Shown: positions 1 through 5,122, counted from the first letter of the stretch. The stretch is 5,319 nt of DNA from Burkholderiaceae bacterium (GCA_022701965.1 JAKONL010000049.1:1-5319); one strand, 5' to 3'. The notes: a model not told the origin generated them from the sequence alone. Made by a program: numbers and translations.

Positions 1-65
1 TCGGACAAGCGCGGCAGGTCGGCCGCGAGCGGCGGGCGCTAGCCCCCCTCGGGGGAAGCAGCGTA

Positions 66-86
66 CGCGGGCCGGATCGGCCCGCG
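66..86. other. GC-rich perfect hairpin downstream of fliT
   Basis: A perfect 9-base inverted repeat (CGCGGGCCG at 66-74, CGGCCCGCG at 78-86) with a 3-base loop starts 10 bases beyond the fliT stop codon. Its position suggests a transcript-end or RNA-stabilising structure for the fliST message. Neither side has a T-run, so it is not a textbook intrinsic terminator. A second short C-run/G-run palindrome (43-55) lies next to it. The rest of 1-95 shows nothing I can assign; a 13-codon open stretch on the plus strand ending with TAG at 40-42 is too short to interpret. Confidence 0.45.
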
Positions 87-95
87 GCCGCGACC

Positions 96-395
96 TCAGT
101 GGATCATCTGCATCCTGGCGTCGAACAGCTGGTCGAACTGCGACAACCAGGGCTCGGCGAGCACCCGGATCTCGGCGTCGTGCCGGAGGATGCGCTGCAT
201 CACGCGCATCTTCTCGGCGCGGGCCTCGCGCGGCAGCTCCTCGGTGCGGGCCTTGAAGCGCAGCTGCTCGATCAGCACCGCGCAGACGCCTTCGCAGCGG
301 ACCACCGCGTCCCAGTCCTCGGTGCGGGCCGCCTCCAGCATCTGGCGGCTGACCTCCTCGATGGCCTGGTAGTAGTCGAGCAGCGTGTCCTGCAT
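96..395 (-). CDS. fliT: FliT-like flagellar export chaperone
   Basis: FliT-family proteins are small cytoplasmic helical chaperones that bind the cap protein FliD and deliver it to the flagellar export gate; in Salmonella FliT also binds FlhC and lowers FlhD4C2 activity. From the ATG at 395 the product has 99 residues. Its N-terminal pattern (LLDYYQAIEEVSRQMLEAA, then EDWDAVV) matches the first helices of enteric FliT, with an acidic residue-Trp-Asp turn at about residues 26-28. I chose this start because GGAG lies 6 bases upstream (402-405) and the alignment to E. coli FliT begins here. An alternative ATG at 458 overlaps the fliS stop as ATGA and would give 120 residues; translational coupling could favour it, but no clear Shine-Dalgarno precedes it. 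The product lacks the C-terminal tail of enteric FliT (about 120 residues). Identity also rests on position after fliS. Confidence 0.8.
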   Translation of the reverse strand: MQDTLLDYYQAIEEVSRQMLEAARTEDWDAVVRCEGVCAVLIEQLRFKARTEELPREARAEKMRVMQRILRHDAEIRVLAEPWLSQFDQLFDARMQMIH

Positions 396-454
396 GGGAA
401 GCTCCGTGCGAAGGGCGTGCAAGTCCAAGGCGGTGCGGGCGGCGGGCGACCCGT

Positions 455-886
455 TCATGCCGCTTGCGCCGTCCGCGCCTGTTGCGCGCCTTGCAGGCGA
501 CCCATTTCCTTCCAGCCGTCGGCCACCGGCGAGATCAGCGCCACGACTTCGGTGAGCGCGGCCGCGTCGTTGCGGATGTTCGCGTGCGTAAGGCGGCCGA
601 TGCAGTAGTCGTACAGGGCGCGCAGCCGCGCCGCGAGATCGCCGCCGCGCTTCTCGTCGAGCCCGCCCTTGAGGCCTTCCTCGAGCAGCCGCACGGCGCG
701 CTGGATCTGCACGCCCTTGCCCGCCACGTCGCCGCGCGACAGCGCGCCGCGGGCGGCGTTGACAGCCTGCAGGAGGCCGTCGAACACCATGACGATCAGC
801 TGGTGCGGATCGGCGCCGATGACGCCGGACTGGGCACCGACGGTCTTGTAGGCAGCGGCGGCGCGGAGGCTTGGAGGGGTGTACAT
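455..886 (-). CDS. fliS: Flagellin export chaperone FliS
   Basis: FliS is a four-helix cytoplasmic chaperone that binds the C-terminal D0 region of flagellin, preventing premature polymerisation and guiding it to the type III export gate. The 143-residue product carries the family hallmarks: an N-terminal MYTP start and AY at 12-13, the PHQLI motif at 27-31 followed by FDG at 35-37, LYDYC at 91-95, an L-x-x-AN stretch at 99-103, and a late Trp at 125. The first ~20 residues are the segment that caps the flagellin-binding groove in known FliS structures. The start at 886 is supported by AAGGAA 6 bases upstream (893-898). The gene has its own sigma-28-like promoter in the 90-base gap after fliD and leads into fliT. 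The C-terminal tail (about 131-143) is Ala/Gln-rich and poorly conserved. Confidence 0.95.
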   Translation of the reverse strand: MYTPPSLRAAAAYKTVGAQSGVIGADPHQLIVMVFDGLLQAVNAARGALSRGDVAGKGVQIQRAVRLLEEGLKGGLDEKRGGDLAARLRALYDYCIGRLTHANIRNDAAALTEVVALISPVADGWKEMGRLQGAQQARTAQAA

Positions 887-928
887 GGCGTGTTCCTTGG
901 GGCAGTGCGTTTGCGTTTCTTGTATTTG

Positions 929-955
929 TTATCGGCATCCTGCCGTCGAACTCAA
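929..955 (-). promoter_or_regulatory. Sigma-28 (FliA) promoter for fliS-fliT
   Basis: Read on the minus strand, the sequence is TTGAGTTC, 11 bases, GCCGATAA. The -10 element equals the enteric FliA consensus GCCGATAA at all 8 positions, and the -35 matches TAAAGTTT at 5 of 8 with consensus spacing. Transcription would begin near 922, giving a leader of roughly 36 bases before the fliS ATG. This predicts that fliST can be expressed as a late-class unit independent of fliD read-through. Confidence 0.72.
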
Positions 956-976
956 CGACTAGATTCGACCGGCCGG

Positions 977-2437
977 TCAACTCGTCGATTTGTTCCAGAG
1001 CGTGATCTGCTGCGTCACGTAGGTGTTGAGCGCCGTCAGCGAGGCGATGGTCGTGTCGAGCGTGGCGTACTGCTTGCGCAGGCGCGTCTCGGTCAGCGAC
1101 AGGCGGTCGTTCACCTTGTCCTGGTCCTTGCCGTTGGCCGTCTTCTGGGCCTGCAGCGCGGTGGTCTTGATCTCGAACGCGCCGGACGTCGCGATCGCCG
1201 CCCGCGTGAAGGCCGACATCCGCGTGGCGAAACCGGTCGCGGTGGCGTCGCCGCCGTTCGTGTCCGCCTCGGCCGCGAAGAACTGCTTCACGGCCACCGG
1301 ATTCTTGAGTGCGTTGTCGAGCTTGGCGGCATCGACGGCCAGGTTGCCCGCGCCGCCGCTGGCGATCGAGATGCCCAGGTCCGACAGCTGCCTGAGGGCG
1401 CCGCCACCCGACGCCGAGCCCACGAGCTGGCGCAGCGCGTTCTGCAGGCCCGTGGTCGTCGCGTCGCCCTGCAGCAGCGCTGCGACCTTGGTGGCGGGGT
1501 CGTATTTGGTCGCCGTGTTGAGCATCGTGTTGGTGGCGTTGTAGGCCGTCACGAAGGCGTTGACTGCGCTCTTCATCGAGCCGGTGTCGGTGGACGCGGT
1601 GATGTCGACCGCGCTGGTGGTGACCTGCGAGAGCGTCAGCGCCACGCCGGGAATGGTGTCCGCCAGCGTATTGCTGGCGGACACCACGGCGATGCCGTTG
1701 ATCGTCGCCTTCGCGTTCAGGCCGTACTGCACCGGGTTGGCCGCCATGCCCGCGCCCGCGGCCGGGTTGTCGAAGGCGAGCGCGCCGAGCCCGGGTGCAC
1801 CCGCCGCCGCTTTGCCGTCGTCGGCCGCCTGCACGCGAAAGCCGGTCGCCTCGCCGGTGGCGGTGGAACGCATCAGCAGGCGCTCGCCCGAGAGGTCCTT
1901 GAGCACCGTCGCCGTGACGCCGGCACCCGCCGCGTTGATCTTCTGCGCGATGGTGTTCATGTTGTCGGCCGCGTCGATGTCGACCGAGACCGCGACGGCG
2001 CTGCCGGCGGCGAAGGTCGGGCTGGCGTCGGCGCTCCAGGTGCCGAGCTGGATCGACAGCGTGCCGCCGCCCACGGTCGTGCCGGCGGCGACCGCCGACG
2101 AGGCCGTCGACTGGGCACGCGCGAGCTGCGACACCGTCACGCCGAACGAGCTCAGCGACGCCGCCGAACCGCTGGTCACGCTCGCCGACACCGCCGTGGC
2201 GTTGCTCGAGGCGACCGACTTCGCCGTCCAGGTGGCGGCCTTCGCCAGCGCGTCCACGGCGTCCGACAGCGTCGACATCTGCGACTTGATGGAACCGAAG
2301 GCCGAGATCTTGCTGTCGAGCGCGGTGGCCTTGGTCTGCAGCGAGGTCAGCGGCTTCTTCTCGAGCGCCATCAGCTTGGTGATGGTGCCCTCGACGTCGA
2401 TCCCGCTGCCGATGCCCAACGACTGGATCGTGGCCAT
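977..2437 (-). CDS. fliD: Flagellar filament cap protein FliD
   Basis: FliD (HAP2) forms the cap at the growing filament tip and promotes insertion of exported flagellin subunits. The 486-residue product opens with the typical FliD N-terminal domain (LGIGSGIDV at 7-15, then KLMALEKKPL at 21-30) and has a flagellin-IN-like motif near 242-282 (ATINGIAV, SNTLADTIPGVALTL). It ends with the FliD C-terminal domain, including KYDPATK at 311-317, a heptad-rich stretch from about 425, and the terminal YVTQQITLWNKS at 473-484, which probably forms the D0-like coiled-coil leg. The Ala/Ser/Thr-rich middle is the variable exposed part. There is no cysteine, usual for exported axial proteins. The ATG at 2437 has AGGAG 6 bases upstream (2444-2448). 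The fliC terminator sits directly upstream and I found no good sigma-28 promoter in the gap, so fliD may depend on read-through from fliC. Confidence 0.96.
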   Translation of the reverse strand: MATIQSLGIGSGIDVEGTITKLMALEKKPLTSLQTKATALDSKISAFGSIKSQMSTLSDAVDALAKAATWTAKSVASSNATAVSASVTSGSAASLSSFGVTVSQLARAQSTASSAVAAGTTVGGGTLSIQLGTWSADASPTFAAGSAVAVSVDIDAADNMNTIAQKINAAGAGVTATVLKDLSGERLLMRSTATGEATGFRVQAADDGKAAAGAPGLGALAFDNPAAGAGMAANPVQYGLNAKATINGIAVVSASNTLADTIPGVALTLSQVTTSAVDITASTDTGSMKSAVNAFVTAYNATNTMLNTATKYDPATKVAALLQGDATTTGLQNALRQLVGSASGGGALRQLSDLGISIASGGAGNLAVDAAKLDNALKNPVAVKQFFAAEADTNGGDATATGFATRMSAFTRAAIATSGAFEIKTTALQAQKTANGKDQDKVNDRLSLTETRLRKQYATLDTTIASLTALNTYVTQQITLWNKSTS

Positions 2438-2448
2438 TGCGTACTCCT

Positions 2449-2492
2449 GGAAATAAAGAAAGGCGGCGACGGAGATTGTCCGTTCGCCGCCT
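2449..2492 (-). terminator. Intrinsic terminator after fliC
   Basis: Arms 2461-2469 and 2484-2492 pair perfectly over 9 bases. After a single-base bulge (2483), CGGA (2470-2473) pairs with TCCG (2479-2482) around a 5-base loop. On the minus strand the hairpin is followed by TTCTTTATTTCC, a clear T-rich tract (2460-2449). The tract ends one base short of the fliD Shine-Dalgarno sequence, so terminator and fliD translation signals are juxtaposed. It probably gives high fliC and reduced fliD transcription. A weaker stem (GCCCG 2513-2517 / CGGGC 2522-2526) lies between it and the fliC stop. Confidence 0.88.
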
Positions 2493-2540
2493 CGGGGTGA
2501 ACCGCTCAGGAAGCCCGGTTACGGGCCTCAGTTCGTTCGA

Positions 2541-3701
2541 TCACTTCAGCAGCGACAGCACGTTCTGCGGCAGCTGGTTGGCCTGCGCGACCATCGCGGT
2601 GCCGGCCTGCTGCAGGATCTGCGAGCGCGACATGCTGGCCGTCTCGGCCGCGAAGTCGGCGTCCTGGATGCGGCTGCGCGATGCGGTCAGGTTCTCGGTC
2701 GTGGTCGCGAGGTTGGAGACCACCGATTCGAATCGGTTCTGGATCGCGCCGAGGTCGGCACGGGCGGAGTTGACCGACTTCAGGGCCGCGTCCATCGCGA
2801 GGATCGCGTTGTCGGCGCCGTCGACCGTATCGATCGACAGGCCGGAGAAACCGATCTGCGCGGTGCCGGCCGTGGTGATCGTCGCGGCCGTCGTGCCGGC
2901 CGTCAGGCCGGTGTTGGTCAAGGTGCCGCCGATGACGATCGGTGCGCTGCCCGAGCTGGTCAGCGTGATGGCGCCGGATGCGGCCGCCGTGGCGACCACG
3001 CCGGTATCGGCCGTCTTCTTGTTGATCGCGGCGGCGACGTTCGCGCCCTGGCCGGCGGCATCGGCACCAGCCGAGACCGCGCCGATGTTCATGCCGTTGA
3101 TCGTGAAGGCGTTGGCGGTGATGGCGCCGACCGCGGGTGCCGCACCGGCGGCAGTCGTCGCGGAGTAGGTGTCGACGCTGGTCCAGGAACCGAGCGCGGT
3201 GGTCCTGGCGTTGGCGATGCCCGACACGTTGATCGTCTCGCCCTGGTTGGCGCCGACCTGGAAGGCCTGGGCGGTGAACGAACCGTCGATCAGCTTGGTG
3301 CCGTTGAACGACGTGGTGGATGCGACGCGGTCGATTTCGCTCTTGAGCTGGGAGACTTCCTTCTGCAGCGCGGCACGGTCTTCGGTCGAGTTGGTCGCGT
3401 TGCGGGACTGCACGGCCAGTTCACGGATGCGCTGCAGGTTGTTGCCGATGGTGCCGAGCGCGCCTTCGGCCGTCTGCGCCAGGGAGATGCCGTCGTTGGC
3501 GTTGCGGCCAGCTTGCGTCAGGCCCTTGATCTGCGCCGTCATGCGCTCGGAGATGGCCAGGCCGGCGGCGTCGTCCTTGGCGCTGTTGATGCGCATGCCC
3601 GAGGACAGGCGCTGCATCGAGGTGGCCAGCGAGTTCTGGCTGGACGACAGGTTGCGCTGAGCGGTGAGCGAGCTGATGTTGGTGTTGATGATCGATGCCA
3701 T
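2541..3701 (-). CDS. fliC: Flagellin, flagellar filament subunit
   Basis: Flagellin polymerises into the external filament after type III export and needs FliS as chaperone and FliD as cap. The 386-residue product has the conserved D0/D1 N-terminal half (ASIINTNISSLTAQRNL at 2-18, RLSSGMRINSAKDDAAGLAI at 31-50) and the matching C-terminal half (SRIQDADFAAETASMSRSQI at 343-362, terminal QANQLPQNVLSLLK). Between about 145 and 290 lies an Ala/Thr/Gly-rich variable domain with a flagellin-IN-like segment at about 200-240 (FTINGMNIGA). LQRIRELAVQSRN at 89-101 matches the D1 site seen by TLR5 in beta/gammaproteobacterial flagellins. It is shorter than Salmonella flagellin (about 495) because the outer domain is small, and it has no cysteine. 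The start at 3701 has AGGAG 7 bases upstream (3709-3713). It is the only flagellin in the window and is followed by a strong terminator. Confidence 0.98.
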   Translation of the reverse strand: MASIINTNISSLTAQRNLSSSQNSLATSMQRLSSGMRINSAKDDAAGLAISERMTAQIKGLTQAGRNANDGISLAQTAEGALGTIGNNLQRIRELAVQSRNATNSTEDRAALQKEVSQLKSEIDRVASTTSFNGTKLIDGSFTAQAFQVGANQGETINVSGIANARTTALGSWTSVDTYSATTAAGAAPAVGAITANAFTINGMNIGAVSAGADAAGQGANVAAAINKKTADTGVVATAAASGAITLTSSGSAPIVIGGTLTNTGLTAGTTAATITTAGTAQIGFSGLSIDTVDGADNAILAMDAALKSVNSARADLGAIQNRFESVVSNLATTTENLTASRSRIQDADFAAETASMSRSQILQQAGTAMVAQANQLPQNVLSLLK

Positions 3702-3786
3702 GACGAGACTCCTGTTGACTGATGGGGTTGCGGCATCTCTGCCACCGGTCGAACCCCGCTTCGAGGCCCGATGAGTGGTTTTCGGG

Positions 3787-3813
3787 CGATCGGCACCGGC
3801 CCTTTAGCTTTTC
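3787..3813 (-). promoter_or_regulatory. Putative sigma-28 promoter of fliC
   Basis: On the minus strand GCCGATCG (3794-3787) matches 6 of 8 positions of the FliA -10 consensus, and GAAA (3813-3810) lies exactly 15 bases upstream, matching 3 of 4 of the TAAA core. Transcription would start near 3780, giving a fliC leader of about 80 bases. A better TAAA (3806-3803) exists but only 8 bases from the -10, too close to serve. A 6-base dyad (GCCCGA 3766-3771 / TCGGGC 3782-3787) overlaps the predicted start and could be an operator. A divergent -35 is plausible for this factor; I am only moderately sure. Confidence 0.45.
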
Positions 3814-3827
3814 TTTTTTGATTTTTT
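3808..3827 (-). promoter_or_regulatory. A-tract block upstream of the fliC promoter
   Basis: On the minus strand two runs of six A (3827-3822, 3819-3814) and one of four A (3812-3809) are separated by only one or two other bases, in an otherwise GC-rich genome. They adjoin and partly overlap the predicted -35 element. This resembles an UP element for the RNA polymerase alpha subunit, or bent DNA boosting a highly expressed gene. The assignment is an inference from composition and position. Confidence 0.35.
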
Positions 3828-3877
3828 CCCTCAAGAAATCGCTTGAAGTGAGGAGTGGCTGACCGCCAGGCTGTTAC

Positions 3878-3907
3878 AGACGGTCGTTTTCAACGCGAAA
3901 ACTGTCT
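3878..3907. repeat. Bulged inverted repeat in divergent region
   Basis: GTTTTC (3886-3891) and GAAAAC (3897-3902) form a perfect 6-base dyad around AACGC, flanked by a second pairing AGAC (3878-3881) with GTCT (3904-3907). It lies upstream of both fliC (minus) and flhD (plus). It could be an operator for a dimeric regulator or a hairpin in an flhDC leader transcript starting further left. No known factor could be assigned. Confidence 0.4.
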
Positions 3908-4024
3908 CTCCTCCACAACAGCCAGACGCAATCCTGAAGAAATCTTTTCAGACGTCCCGTCACCGGCGTGTGACCAGTGCTTTCGACCGCCTCGTCAGAG
4001 AGGCAGGCAAAGGTGAACTTTCGG

Positions 4025-4060
4025 ATGTGGATAGCTGCTTTTGTGACCGAGAAGCTCTAA
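4025..4060 (+). CDS. Possible 11-residue leader peptide upstream of flhD
   Basis: An ATG at 4025 opens a short frame encoding MWIAAFVTEKL and ending with TAA at 4058-4060. AAAGGTGA (4009-4016) lies 8 bases upstream, as good a ribosome site as that of flhD itself. The frame includes a Trp codon and ATA, a rare Ile codon in high-GC genomes, at positions 2 and 3. Its stop codon touches the 5' base of the stem-loop at 4060-4098, so a ribosome terminating here would block that structure. This arrangement resembles leader-peptide control, but no terminator T-run follows the hairpin and I know of no homologous peptide. It could easily be chance in an AT-rich stretch. Confidence 0.3.
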   Translation: MWIAAFVTEKL

Positions 4061-4098
4061 ACCAAAGTCTTCATTTAGAAAATGTGAATTCTTTGGTT
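4060..4098 (+). other. 39-base stem-loop in the flhDC leader
   Basis: AACCAAAG (4060-4067) and CTTTGGTT (4091-4098) pair perfectly over 8 bases. Inside, after a 2x2 internal loop, TT pairs with AA and CATT (4072-4075) pairs with AATG (4081-4084) around a TAGAA loop. A minimal ATG-TGA start-stop (4082-4087) lies within the 3' side. No T-run follows, so it is not an intrinsic terminator. A structural or protein-binding RNA element, or a DNA operator, is possible. Confidence 0.5.
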
Positions 4099-4203
4099 GT
4101 AGGAATCTGCCTTGCAAGCCTGTCAGGCAAGCTGAAGTTGTTAACAGATCCTTACCTATTAAAGTTTTTGTTACGGACATCAGAATCGGCCTATCGAACG
4201 ACA

Positions 4204-4222
4204 GGACCTCGGTCCGCAAAGG
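4204..4222 (+). promoter_or_regulatory. flhD ribosome binding site with adjacent hairpin
   Basis: AAAGG (4218-4222) sits 8 bases before the flhD ATG and fixes the start at 4231. Two bases upstream of it ends a small hairpin, GGAC-CTCG-GTCC (4204-4215). TTACCT at 4152-4157 is the exact complement of AGGTAA (4220-4225) over the ribosome site, so an alternative fold could sequester it. The ribosome site is clear; regulation by pairing is inferred. Confidence 0.5.
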
Positions 4223-4230
4223 TAATCGAA

Positions 4231-4563
4231 ATGACGAGTGAACAGATGCTGGCGGAGATCAAGGAAGCCAACCTCACGTACCTCATGCTTGCCCAGAGCC
4301 TGATCCGCCAGGACAAGGCCCAGGCCCTGTTCCGCCTCGGCATCTCCGAGGAATCGGCCGACCTGATCGAAATGCTCTCGCCGGCGCAGGTCATGAAGCT
4401 GGCCTCCGGGAACATGCTGCTGTGCCGCTTCCGTGCCGGCGACGACATGGTCTGGAGTCTCCTGACCAACCACAACGTCGCGGGCCGCACCGCGAACGAC
4501 GCCACGACACGGCTGCACGCCAACATCGTGATGTCGGGCAGTTTCGCCGAAACCTCGTCCTGA
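4231..4563 (+). CDS. flhD: Flagellar transcriptional activator subunit FlhD
   Basis: FlhD joins FlhC in the FlhD4C2 complex that activates the early flagellar operons together with sigma-70. The 110-residue product aligns along its length with enteric FlhD (116 residues): NLTYLMLAQSLIRQDKAQALFRLGI at about 14-38 mirrors the conserved helix pair, and LASGNMLLCRFR at 57-68 the dimer region. Cys65 coincides with the cysteine that forms the inter-subunit disulfide in E. coli FlhD. The start at 4231 is chosen because homologues begin here and AAAGG lies 8 bases upstream, although the frame is open much further left. The C-terminal ~25 residues are divergent, as usual. flhC follows after 19 bases, implying one transcript. 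A long structured leader precedes it. Confidence 0.96.
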   Translation: MTSEQMLAEIKEANLTYLMLAQSLIRQDKAQALFRLGISEESADLIEMLSPAQVMKLASGNMLLCRFRAGDDMVWSLLTNHNVAGRTANDATTRLHANIVMSGSFAETSS

Positions 4564-4582
4564 GAACAGGGAGCCCGTCGCC

Positions 4583-5122
4583 ATGGCCGTACAGAAAAGC
4601 ATCCTCGCGGAATCGCGCCAGATCGAGCGCGCCGTCAGCCTGATCGGGATGGGCGCACGACTGCAGGTGCTCGAGAGCGAGACCTCGCTGTCGTACGAGC
4701 GCCTGCTGCGGCTCTACAAGGAGGTCGCCGGCAAGTCGCCGTCCAAGGGCCAGCTGCCGTTCTCGACCGACTGGTTCCTCACCTGGCAGCCGAACATCCA
4801 CGCGTCGCTGTTCCAGAACATCTACACCTACCTCAACAAGACCAGCGACATCGACGGCATCGACGCACTGATCAAGGCCTACCAGCTCTACACCGAGCAG
4901 ACCGAGGCCTGCGGACTCGAGCAGCAGTTGTCGATCACCCGCGCCTGGCGCCTGGTGCGCTTCATGGAGAACGAGATGCTCGCCATGACGAAGTGCAGCA
5001 AGTGCGGCGGCCACTTCGTGACCGAGCCCTACGAGAACGCGCGCAACTACGTGTGCGGCCTGTGCGTGCCGCCCGCGCGCGCCGGCAAGGGCGTGGCGGC
5101 CGGGAGCATCCAGCTGCAGTGA
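4583..5122 (+). CDS. flhC: Flagellar transcriptional activator subunit FlhC
   Basis: FlhC supplies most of the DNA contacts of the FlhD4C2 master activator. The 179-residue product has the helical N-terminal half (ESRQIERAVSLIGMGARLQVL at about 10-30, SYERLLRLYKEV at 37-48), the motif GQLPFSTDWF at 56-65, and the zinc-binding cysteines: Cys138 and Cys141 (CSKC), then Cys158 and Cys161 (CGLC), with spacing equal to the four ligands of E. coli FlhC. Length is close to that of homologues (about 180-192). The ATG at 4583 has AGGGAG (4568-4573) 9 bases upstream. It is co-transcribed with flhD and followed by an intrinsic terminator 35 bases on. The last ~15 residues are low-complexity and likely disordered. 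Identity is secure. Confidence 0.97.
   Translation: MAVQKSILAESRQIERAVSLIGMGARLQVLESETSLSYERLLRLYKEVAGKSPSKGQLPFSTDWFLTWQPNIHASLFQNIYTYLNKTSDIDGIDALIKAYQLYTEQTEACGLEQQLSITRAWRLVRFMENEMLAMTKCSKCGGHFVTEPYENARNYVCGLCVPPARAGKGVAAGSIQLQ

Larger units (their letters stand above)
3814..4230 (+). promoter_or_regulatory. Divergent regulatory region and long flhDC leader
   Basis: No conserved gene is recognisable here. The left part holds several dyads: TCAAG-N6-CTTGA (3831-3846), GTTTTC-N5-GAAAAC (3886-3902), CTGAA-N8-TTCAG (3934-3951) and GTCAC-N6-GTGAC (3959-3974). The right part, 4021-4200, drops to about 42% GC and contains a short ORF, a large stem-loop and smaller hairpins. I could not find a convincing sigma-70 promoter, so the flhDC transcription start is unplaced. 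Long, multiply regulated flhDC leaders are known in enterics, which fits this architecture. The frame of flhD is open upstream as far as 3847, but its TTA-rich codon use does not resemble a gene of this genome. Confidence 0.5.

Noticed and set aside
1..42. Possible C-terminal end of a plus-strand gene (13 codons ending TAG)
   Set aside because: Too short to judge at the window edge; composition is generic Arg/Ser/Gly, and a neighbouring minus-strand gene is equally possible.
967..978. Perfect 12-base palindrome GACCGGCCGGTC at the fliD stop
   Set aside because: No loop and no T-run, so not a terminator; likely chance in GC-rich DNA.
464..2500. 678-codon open frame on the plus strand opposite fliD, fliS and fliT
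   Set aside because: Arg/Gly/Ala-rich translation with no domain, typical of the antisense of high-GC coding sequence. It runs opposite well-supported flagellar genes.
4080..4099. CRP/Vfr-like half-site AAATGTGA upstream of flhD
   Set aside because: The other half (TCACATTT) is not present at the required 6-base spacing, so a single half-site in AT-rich DNA is weak.
4138..4162. Sigma-70-like elements (TTGTTA or TTAACA with TATTAA) for flhDC
   Set aside because: Spacing is 13 or 10 bases, far short of 16-18; no other pairing in the region reached an acceptable match.
3995..4219. 74-residue frame on the minus strand in the flhD leader
   Set aside because: No recognisable domain and no clear ribosome site seen; long open frames in the same region on the other strand show that openness alone is not evidence.
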